Source of the DNA: Spirochaetales bacterium
GTDB taxonomy: Bacteria; Spirochaetota; Spirochaetia; JAGLYY01
Assembly (NCBI GenBank): GCA_023131935.1
Contig: JAGLYY010000047.1
Span: forward strand, 1-20,930
Length of the DNA: 20,930 bases
Direction: 5' to 3'
Numbering within the stretch: the stretch's first letter is position 1; each line of letters opens with the position of its first letter. The notes beneath the pieces were generated by a model. It did no database searches and was not told where the DNA came from. It worked only from the letters and a program-made list of their open reading frames with translations. The translations under genes and the position numbers were made by a program. Positions 15,243 through 20,930 of this stretch are shown one piece after another.

Positions 15243-15575
15243 ATGGGAAAATATGATATCCTGAAGAAAGTTCCGAGAGAGGGTTTTATAAAAATAACCA
15301 GGGAACCGGCAGCTCCCATAGAGGGATCCCAAAAAGCGGCTCTTATCAGGAAAGGTAATGAGCTATTTAATACCGGGCAGTTCAGTACGGCAAAGCGGAT
15401 CTTTCTTACAACCGGATATTCCGATGGTCTTATCCGGATGGGAGATTATTATCTTGAGAATGGCGATCCTCTGGAGGCTTTGCGAATGTACTGGATTGCT
15501 CCATCGCCTTCAAAAAAAGAAATGTTAATTGAACAAATAGCCGGTCTTCTTCAGGGCTGGCTACAAGATGATTGA
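15243..15575 (+). CDS. Conserved-looking unknown protein with a TPR-like segment (110 residues)
   Basis: I do not recognise the family. The first 30 residues are basic (MGKYDILKKVPREGFIKITR). Residues 32-85 read as one and a half degenerate TPR units: two helix pairs around NELFNTGQFSTAKRIF and GDYYLENGDPLEALRMYW. The rest is an amphipathic helix ending in LLQGWLQDD. No membrane helix or signal peptide is seen. The start is uncertain. ATG at 15243 lacks a good ribosome binding site; GTG at 15231 is in frame four codons earlier; and the ATG at 15227, where transcription is predicted to begin, is in another frame. It lies 8 nt upstream of the TPR gene, so the two proteins probably act together. 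Confidence 0.6.
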   Translation: MGKYDILKKVPREGFIKITREPAAPIEGSQKAALIRKGNELFNTGQFSTAKRIFLTTGYSDGLIRMGDYYLENGDPLEALRMYWIAPSPSKKEMLIEQIAGLLQGWLQDD

Positions 15576-15583
15576 GGAATATT

Positions 15584-16726
15584 ATGATTGAAAACATGCC
15601 TGAAACCCCTGAAACTCCTATCGAAGAGGGGGATGAGCTTGAAGAACAGATCTTGAATGAAATTTCAGAACTGTCTAAACGGGGATACCAATTATTAAAA
15701 GAGAACCTCGTTAAAGAGGCAGAGGTCGAATTTGAAAAGATCCTTGAGTTTGATCCGTTCAATAATTACGCCCTTGTGGGCCTTGGAGATGCCGCACGAA
15801 AACATGGACAGCATCGCCGGGCAATCGGATACTACCAGACCTGTCTTGAGCACCATTCCGGGAACAATTACGCCCTCTTTGGTCTGGCCGACTGTTATAA
15901 AGCACTTAAGCAGTTCAACCAGGCCATCAGGATCTGGGAGCAATACCTCCACCATGATGATCAGAACGTAACAGTCCTCACCAGGGTCGCTGATGCTTAC
16001 CGGAAGGTGAGGGATTTCAAGCGCTCCAAAGAGATCTACCTGCGTGTCCTGGAAATGGAATCTGATAATGCCTATGCCCTTATCGGGCTTGGACACCTCC
16101 ATTATGATTTCCGCGAGTATGAAGGAGCTTTAAAGTATTGGGAACGGATGCTTGAGATCCATGGAGAAAATGTTGATATCAGGGTCCTGACCTCTCTTGG
16201 TAATTGTCACCGGAAAATGAAAACCTTCGAGCAGGGGATCCGATACTTCGATATGGCTCTGAATATGGAGCCGAGGAATTTTTATGCTCTTTTTGGTATG
16301 GCAGACTGTTACAGGGGTCTTAATCATCCGGAAAAGTCCCTTCAGTACTGGAACCAGATACTTGATAAGGACCCGAATAATAAAGTAATTCTCACCCGGG
16401 CAGGAGACGCTTACCGGGGGATGGAAGATTTTAATAACGCTGTGGAATACTATCACAAAGCTCTTAACATCGAATTTGATGTGTATGCTGTCCTTGGACT
16501 GGCTCTTATCAACAAGGAGAGAGGTAATTATCGTGATGCTATTGAAAGCCTTAAAGGTCTCATTAAGAATGATGAAAAGAATCATCGCCTTTACATGGAG
16601 ATCGCGGAATGCCATGTCGCCTTGAGGGAGAAATCCCAGGCAATTGAGACGTTAAGTCAGTTTCAGCGGTTGGGAATACGAAACGTTCATGTTTCGGAAT
16701 ACATTGATAAGTTGAGGCGGGGATAA
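15584..16726 (+). CDS. Tetratricopeptide repeat protein (about 10 TPR units)
   Basis: The 380-residue protein is built almost wholly of 34-residue TPR units from about residue 29 to the end, after an acidic N-terminus (EEGDELEEQILNE). TPR arrays form right-handed solenoids that bind other proteins; no enzymatic domain is attached. From about 95 to 298 the units alternate between two types, giving a 68-residue double unit repeated three times, marked by NNYALFGLADCY, NAYALIGLGHLH and NFYALFGMADCY and by IWEQYL, YWERML and YWNQIL. No signal peptide is seen, so it is probably cytoplasmic. The ATG at 15584 is chosen because GAGG lies 6 nt before it; a TTG at 15572 overlaps the previous gene. The gene runs head-on into alaS with a 3-nt gap. 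Confidence 0.88.
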   Translation: MIENMPETPETPIEEGDELEEQILNEISELSKRGYQLLKENLVKEAEVEFEKILEFDPFNNYALVGLGDAARKHGQHRRAIGYYQTCLEHHSGNNYALFGLADCYKALKQFNQAIRIWEQYLHHDDQNVTVLTRVADAYRKVRDFKRSKEIYLRVLEMESDNAYALIGLGHLHYDFREYEGALKYWERMLEIHGENVDIRVLTSLGNCHRKMKTFEQGIRYFDMALNMEPRNFYALFGMADCYRGLNHPEKSLQYWNQILDKDPNNKVILTRAGDAYRGMEDFNNAVEYYHKALNIEFDVYAVLGLALINKERGNYRDAIESLKGLIKNDEKNHRLYMEIAECHVALREKSQAIETLSQFQRLGIRNVHVSEYIDKLRRG

Positions 16727-16729
16727 CAG

Positions 16730-18535
16730 CTACTGGGTTTCCTCCGGATCTTTTAGGACCGCCCTGATTCTCCGCACCCCGGCAGAGGAGGATTGTTCCT
16801 TGACAATCTTAAATTCCCCAAGTTCTCCCGTTCGCTTCACATGGGGACCTCCGCAAACCTCTTTCGAGAATTCTCCGATGGAGTATACTTTAACCTTCTC
16901 TTCGTAACGATCACCAAAGAAAGCAAAAGCTCCCTTCTGTTTCGCCTCTTCGAGGCTGATGATCTCCATGGATACAGGCAAATCTTTCTGTATCTGCTCG
17001 TTGACAAGGTTTTCAACCTGTGCAATTTCTTCCGGTGCCATCTTTTCCGGGTGGTCGAAATCGAACCGTAACCGTTCGGTGGTGATATTGCTTCCCTTCT
17101 GCTGAACATGGTCGCCAAGAACGATATGCAGGGCTTTGTGGAGAAGATGGGTAGAGGTATGAAGCCGGGTGGTCATCTCTGAATTATCCGCGAGACCTCC
17201 CTTAAATCCCTTTTCAGCCCCCTTCTTTGACAATTCCTGGTGCTTCTGAAAAGCCTTATCAAAACCCTGCCGGTCCACTGACAGGCCATGTTCCGAAGCG
17301 AGTTCTTCAGTTATTTCGATGGGAAATCCGTAGGTATCGTAGAGTTTGAAGGCGATCCGCCCGGGTACTATTCTTTTTGCCCCCTTCAACAGATTTGGCA
17401 GGAGTTTCTCAAATTCCAGGACCCCTTTTTGCAGGGTCTTTAGAAACCTGCCCTCCTCAAGTTCAAGCTCACTTAAGATGAGTTTCTTTTTCCGCGCGAG
17501 TTCCGGGTAGATTTCCCGGTTTATCTCAATTACCATCTCCGCGGGTTTCAGGAGGAACTTTTCCTCTACCCCCAGTTTTCTCGCGTGCCGGATCGCCCGC
17601 CGAATCAACCTCCTGAGAATATATCCCTGTCCGAGGTTTGAGGGTTTTGCACCCTGTTCGTCCCCAAGAATGAAAGCAGCTGTTTTCACATGGTCGCAGA
17701 TAATCCGGATCGATTTATCAATCTCTTCGTCAATCCCATACTTCTTGCCGGTAAGCTCTTCGACAATACCAATGAGAGGTCTAAATGCTTCGGTATCGTA
17801 AACGGTGGTTTTTCCCTGAAGGATCGCCGCTGTTCGATCGATCCCCATTCCCGTATCGACGCACTTCCGTTCCATGGGAACAAAAGAGCCATCGGCCTGT
17901 TTGATATACTCCAGAAAGACGTCGTTCCAGATCTCCATATACTTACCGCAGCCGCATCCCGGTTTACAATCCGTACCGCAGGGATCCATGCCGGTGTCTA
18001 TGAACATTTCGGTATCGGGACCACATGGCCCGGTTTCCCCGGCAGGACCCCACCAATTGTCCTTTCGGCCAAGGAAATGGATCCTCTCCCCGGGGATACC
18101 GAGAGATTCCCATATCTCAGCGGAAGTTGTGTCCGCCAAAACCAGATCATCCCCGGCAAAGACGGTTACTGAAAGTTTTTCCACATCGATCCCGAGCCAC
18201 TGTGGTGATGTTAAAAATTCAAAGCTCATTTTTATCGCTTCTTCTTTAAAATAATCGCCTAATGACCAGTTGCCAAGCATCTCAAAAAAGGTCAGGTGAC
18301 TTGAATCCCCTACCTCATCGATAGCCTGGGTCCGTATACACTTCTGAAAACCGGTGAGCCTGTTACCGGCGGGATGGGTTTCCCCTAAAATAAAGGGAAC
18401 AAGGGGATGCATACCGGCAGTCGTGAAAAGGACCGTGGGATCATTCTCGGGAATAAGAGATTTCCCGGTGATCACTGTGTGATTCCGGGAACTGAAAAAA
18501 TCTAAATATTTCTTTCGCAGGTCGTTAATTGTCAT
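16730..18535 (-). CDS. alaS: Alanyl-tRNA synthetase, short form without C-Ala domain
   Basis: The product has 601 residues from the start at 18535. The catalytic class II domain opens in the family manner (MTINDLRKKYLDFFSSRNH), with FTTAGMHPLVPFILGE (37-52) and FFEMLGNWSLGDYF (83-96). A cysteine-rich insertion CGTDCKPGCGCGKY (186-199) follows. The tRNA-recognition region contains RRLIRRAIRHARKLG, and the editing domain carries zinc ligands HTSTH (459-463) and CGGPH (561-565). The protein ends soon after, so the C-terminal C-Ala domain of typical 875-residue AlaRS is missing; shortened AlaRS of about 600 residues is known from spirochaetes such as Borrelia. The start at 18535 fits the family and lies 7 nt after a -10 box. 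Upstream in-frame ATGs at 18562 and 18664 fall inside or beyond the promoter. Confidence 0.95.
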   Translation of the reverse strand: MTINDLRKKYLDFFSSRNHTVITGKSLIPENDPTVLFTTAGMHPLVPFILGETHPAGNRLTGFQKCIRTQAIDEVGDSSHLTFFEMLGNWSLGDYFKEEAIKMSFEFLTSPQWLGIDVEKLSVTVFAGDDLVLADTTSAEIWESLGIPGERIHFLGRKDNWWGPAGETGPCGPDTEMFIDTGMDPCGTDCKPGCGCGKYMEIWNDVFLEYIKQADGSFVPMERKCVDTGMGIDRTAAILQGKTTVYDTEAFRPLIGIVEELTGKKYGIDEEIDKSIRIICDHVKTAAFILGDEQGAKPSNLGQGYILRRLIRRAIRHARKLGVEEKFLLKPAEMVIEINREIYPELARKKKLILSELELEEGRFLKTLQKGVLEFEKLLPNLLKGAKRIVPGRIAFKLYDTYGFPIEITEELASEHGLSVDRQGFDKAFQKHQELSKKGAEKGFKGGLADNSEMTTRLHTSTHLLHKALHIVLGDHVQQKGSNITTERLRFDFDHPEKMAPEEIAQVENLVNEQIQKDLPVSMEIISLEEAKQKGAFAFFGDRYEEKVKVYSIGEFSKEVCGGPHVKRTGELGEFKIVKEQSSSAGVRRIRAVLKDPEETQ

Positions 18536-18542
18536 AGGCACG

Positions 18543-18571
18543 ATAGTACGAACGGCAAACATAAATGTCAA
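18543..18571 (-). promoter_or_regulatory. Strong alaS promoter giving a leaderless transcript
   Basis: On the minus strand a perfect -35 TTGACA (18571-18566) is followed after 17 bp by TACTAT (18548-18543), 5 of 6 to consensus. The alaS ATG begins 7 nt later, so its A is about where transcription should start. There is no room for a ribosome binding site. Confidence 0.8.
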
Positions 18572-18579
18572 GGTTTCCC

Positions 18580-18608
18580 TTGATTGCGATGAAAAAGGAT
18601 GGTAGGTT
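18580..18608 (+). promoter_or_regulatory. Candidate promoter of the membrane-protein gene, leaderless layout
   Basis: TTGATT (18580-18585), a 17-bp spacer and TAGGTT (18603-18608) are followed after 6 nt by the ATG at 18615. The -10 match is weak, but the geometry matches alaS and fliG. Only 8 bp separate its -35 from the -35 of alaS, so the two promoters are back to back and may compete. Confidence 0.4.
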
Positions 18609-18614
18609 CTATCC

Positions 18615-19067
18615 ATGGCAAGGAAGAAAAAAGGGTTGGAGGAATTCATATCCGGATTATCCATGATCTTTGTATTTGGTTTTCTCTATTTTTTTGTTTT
18701 TCATAGAGCCTGGTGGATGCTCTTCCCCCTGGTATTTGCCGGAATTCTTCCGGCTGTGCAGGGATTTTTACGGTATATCGGCGAAAGAGACTCCCGGCAG
18801 CGTATTCCTGAAAATAATAAACCTCGATCACCGGGAGATCCGGAAAAAATAATTCTCCGGTTAGCCCGTAAGCTTGAAGGCCGGGTCACCCCTGCCCTCG
18901 TTGCCATCGAATCGGACCTCTCCATCGAAAAAGCTGAAGAGGTACTTCAGAATCTTGTGAAACGGGGATTTACCTCCATGGAGGTCCGGGATAATGGAAC
19001 TATAGAATACTTCTTCGAAGAATTCCTCCCCCCTAGTACGGATAGACCGGGTCTGCTTAATAGTTAA
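18615..19067 (+). CDS. Membrane protein with C-terminal winged-helix-like domain
   Basis: The product has 150 residues. A basic N-terminus (MARKKKG) precedes two membrane helices at about 12-30 and 33-54, so both ends should be cytoplasmic. After a linker, residues 76-138 form a helix-turn-helix-like domain with a beta hairpin at the end (MEVRDNGTIEYFF). The same domain ends the convergent gene product at 19085-19600: 27 of 62 positions are identical by eye without gaps. The domain resembles winged-helix modules, but DNA binding is not shown. No Shine-Dalgarno sequence precedes the ATG. The stop is 17 nt from the end of the convergent gene. I do not recognise a named family. Confidence 0.75.
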   Translation: MARKKKGLEEFISGLSMIFVFGFLYFFVFHRAWWMLFPLVFAGILPAVQGFLRYIGERDSRQRIPENNKPRSPGDPEKIILRLARKLEGRVTPALVAIESDLSIEKAEEVLQNLVKRGFTSMEVRDNGTIEYFFEEFLPPSTDRPGLLNS

Positions 19068-19084
19068 TGTTTCTGGTAGTTTAA

Positions 19085-19600
19085 TTAAAAATCTTCGAGT
19101 TGGTCCCGAACCCTGTCGGTGAGAAATTCCGGAACTATATACGCCACAATTCCCACCTTTTTCACCCTCATTTCGAGGAACCCTTTTTCAACAAGTTTTT
19201 CGAGATTCTTCTTTGCCTCTTCCAGAGCGATATCCGCCTCAAGGGCGACCTCAGAAGGGTTTACAAGCCCCCCATTTCGCCGGGCAATCTTCAGGATTAT
19301 TCTTTCAGATGATTCTTTCTTGATTTTTCTTCTAAAATCATCCCGGTATTCCCGTTTGAACCGGTTGTCTTCCCGGGAAAAGGCCGGATCCAGTACCGCC
19401 CTGTACCCTAACCGGAGATTCGCTTCCCTTACCTGAAGCGGCATGGTCAGAAGATCGTATAACCCGCCAATTCCACCGAGCCCCGCGGTTATTAAATAGA
19501 GAACCCCTGTACCGAATTTACCAAGATAGAAACGGTGAAGACCAAGAGCGCCAAAACCGGAAATAAACCAGAGAAAATATGCTACAATTGTTGAATACAC
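19085..19600 (-). CDS. TM2-domain protein with C-terminal winged-helix-like domain
   Basis: The product has 171 residues. A TM2 domain occupies about 1-55: helix 6-22, the family motif GLHRFYLGK (20-28), helix 30-50 and a GGLYDLLT turn. After a charged linker (72-97), residues 98-160 form the winged-helix-like domain shared with the protein at 18615-19067. TM2 domains occur in bacteria and eukaryotes without a general known function. The GTG start at 19600 is supported by GGAAGGAG ending 5 nt upstream. It follows the fliG paralogue on the same strand after 49 bp and may be transcribed with it; a TATAAA overlaps the fliG stop, but I find no convincing -35 for it. Confidence 0.82.
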   Translation of the reverse strand: MYSTIVAYFLWFISGFGALGLHRFYLGKFGTGVLYLITAGLGGIGGLYDLLTMPLQVREANLRLGYRAVLDPAFSREDNRFKREYRDDFRRKIKKESSERIILKIARRNGGLVNPSEVALEADIALEEAKKNLEKLVEKGFLEMRVKKVGIVAYIVPEFLTDRVRDQLEDF

Positions 19601-19649
19601 AACGACTCCTTCCGTTTAGATACTCCCAAACAGATATAAGCAGATGATT

Positions 19650-20882
19650 TTATACAAGATACTCATTTTTCTGGTCGATGACAATCTTCCCCTCCTCAGT
19701 GAGAGTGCGGATATATTCAAGAAATTCTTTTGTTGCCGCATCGACATCAACTTTTAGCATCTTTCCAAGACATTCGTGCTCCTCATTGATGAGTACGCGC
19801 CTGCGGTTAGAAACATTTGAAAGGATTTTCTCCTTTACTGAATCCTCCTTGCCCTTCAGGATTACGGCGATCTCCTCCTCGGCAAACTCCCTGAGGATAT
19901 CTTCAAGATCCTTGTCCCTCATTTTGAGGATCAGATCAATAGTAAAGAGCCGTTCCCTGAGGTTCTTTGAAAGTTCAGGATCGATGGACTCAAGGCCCTG
20001 AAGAAGGGTTTCCTCCTCGGAAAGGTGCATATGTTTCAATATTCCCGCGAGGGTGTCCGGACCGTTTATCTCCTCGGTAATCACCCGGCCCTGGGTACGG
20101 AGCCGATCTATTAAAACCTCCTCCATTTTCACCAGAGCATCGGGATGGACCGGTTTCATCCGGGCCATCCACAATACGATTTCGGTCTGATCCTTAAGGC
20201 TAAAGGTCTTTAACAAAGCTGAAGCTTTTTTCGCTTCCAGGTGAGAGAGAATGATTGCCTTTACCGCCGGGCTTTCCGATTTCAGTAAGAGAGCAATTTG
20301 AAGATTTTCCACATCCGCAAGGAACGCGAAAGGGCGGTCCTCCGCGAAGGGATGGACCCGTTTCAACAATGCCCGGGCCCGTTCCTCTCCAAACGCAGCG
20401 GAAAGCATAGTCCGGGCTGTTTCCGCCCCGCCCTGCCTTACAACACCTTTACGAGCGAGCAGGCCGAAATCTTCCAGGATCCTGTCAGCTTCTACCTTTT
20501 CAATCCCTTTGATGCCGGTAATCTCACGGGTTATCTTCTCAATTTCAGCAGGATCAAGATGCTTGAGGATCCGCCCCGCATCCTCTTTCCCCAAAAGCAG
20601 GAGAAACTTGGCAACCTTTCGGTAACCCATACCCTTTATTCCGGTTTTTAACAGGCCGCGGATACCGATCTCCCGGGGAGAGAGGACATTGGTCCCTTCA
20701 GAATCTCTATCCCCATCGTTTTGAAGTTGTCCAAGTATCAAGGGTTTCAACTTACCCTCTTTGTGTTGATCTTTCGTCAATTTTTTCTTTTTCGATGATT
20801 CCTTTGGGGATAAATCGCCCTCCCCTGACTTTCCGGATATTACTTTCTTATAGGCCTTAAGACCCCTCTTTTTTCGGTCCAT
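19650..20882 (-). CDS. fliG: FliG paralogue, divergent flagellar motor switch protein (FliG1-like)
   Basis: The product has 410 residues, against about 340 for standard FliG. The extra length is a lysine-rich N-terminal extension of about 80 residues. FliG_N follows at about 85-180 (GYRKVAKFLLLLGKEDAGRIL), FliG_M at about 195-270 and FliG_C at about 300-403 (LTIDLILKMRDKDLEDILREF-like ARM, ILKGKEDSVKEKILSNVS). FliG sits on the MS ring and couples stator force to rotation. The conserved EHPQ of FliG_M is ESPA (203-206), and several torque-helix charges differ. Spirochaetes have two FliG proteins; one, FliG1, is divergent and matters for filaments at one cell end in Borrelia. This fits FliG1 better than the canonical copy, which normally lies in the fliF-fliG-fliH cluster. 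No Shine-Dalgarno sequence precedes the ATG. Confidence 0.85.
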   Translation of the reverse strand: MDRKKRGLKAYKKVISGKSGEGDLSPKESSKKKKLTKDQHKEGKLKPLILGQLQNDGDRDSEGTNVLSPREIGIRGLLKTGIKGMGYRKVAKFLLLLGKEDAGRILKHLDPAEIEKITREITGIKGIEKVEADRILEDFGLLARKGVVRQGGAETARTMLSAAFGEERARALLKRVHPFAEDRPFAFLADVENLQIALLLKSESPAVKAIILSHLEAKKASALLKTFSLKDQTEIVLWMARMKPVHPDALVKMEEVLIDRLRTQGRVITEEINGPDTLAGILKHMHLSEEETLLQGLESIDPELSKNLRERLFTIDLILKMRDKDLEDILREFAEEEIAVILKGKEDSVKEKILSNVSNRRRVLINEEHECLGKMLKVDVDAATKEFLEYIRTLTEEGKIVIDQKNEYLV

Positions 20883-20888
20883 GGAGAT

Positions 20889-20917
20889 ATCATATCAGCC
20901 AAAGAGGGGGGAATCAA
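20889..20917 (-). promoter_or_regulatory. fliG promoter giving a leaderless transcript
   Basis: On the minus strand TTGATT (20917-20912), a 17-bp spacer and TATGAT (20894-20889) are followed after 6 nt by the ATG at 20882, which is where transcription should start. It reads as a sigma70-type promoter, not a flagellar sigma28 one. Nothing else is visible in the last bases of the window. Confidence 0.65.
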
Positions 20918-20930
20918 GGGAATGAATAAT

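Noticed and set aside
14881..15264. Plus-strand frame of 127 codons covering the rsmD end and the intergenic region
   Set aside because: It overlaps rsmD, the 56-residue gene and both divergent promoters, has low-complexity arginine/serine content and no ribosome binding site.
16723..16733. Terminator between the convergent TPR gene and alaS
   Set aside because: Only 3 nt lie between the two stop codons and no hairpin with a T-run is visible on either strand.
18536..18664. In-frame N-terminal extension of alaS
   Set aside because: It would require translation through the strong promoter at 18543-18571 and adds 43 residues without family similarity.

Overview
The window looks like chromosomal DNA from a motile spirochaete (Spirochaetota, probably a Treponema/Spirochaeta relative). 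This is inferred from four things: a divergent FliG with a long charged N-terminus, resembling the second FliG paralogue of spirochaetes; an alanyl-tRNA synthetase that stops after the editing domain; a LoaP-type NusG paralogue inside a polysaccharide operon; and a capD-degT pair followed by molybdenum-hydroxylase-like genes, an order I recall from Treponema pallidum around TP0077-TP0081 (from memory, not checked). Base composition is fairly even. There is no complete insertion sequence, CRISPR array, tRNA or rRNA.

Region 1 (1-7882) is one tightly packed plus-strand operon. A tandem repeat patch and a candidate promoter with a palindrome over its start point lead into a Wzz-type chain-length protein, a LoaP/RfaH-type antiterminator, a soluble UDP-sugar 4,6-dehydratase, a DegT/DnrJ/EryC1 aminotransferase, and three genes matching the large, iron-sulphur and FAD subunits of xanthine dehydrogenase-type enzymes. 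Neighbours overlap by 4 or 17 nt or lie 2 nt apart. The first four genes fit synthesis and export of an amino-sugar polysaccharide. The last three are the most unusual part of the window: the large subunit has lost the usual molybdopterin motifs and the Fe-S subunit has lost half the ligands of its second cluster, so this is probably a repurposed, molybdenum-free assembly.

Region 2 (7883-14942) starts with a 94-bp nested inverted repeat. A good promoter then drives dnaE (replicative polymerase), a double YggT membrane protein and recG. A second patch of the same TAGGCTR heptad repeats separates recG from rsmD.

Region 3 (14943-16732) has a 56-residue minus-strand gene with its own promoter, and divergently a two-gene unit of an unknown 110-residue protein and a long TPR protein, which runs head-on into alaS.

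Region 4 (16730-20930) has alaS, two convergent membrane proteins sharing a homologous winged-helix-like tail, and a fliG paralogue. The alaS, plus-strand membrane-protein and fliG genes lack a Shine-Dalgarno sequence, and each start codon lies only 6-7 nt beyond a -10-like hexamer that follows a -35-like hexamer at exactly 17 bp. This suggests leaderless transcripts in a genome that otherwise uses ordinary ribosome binding sites.
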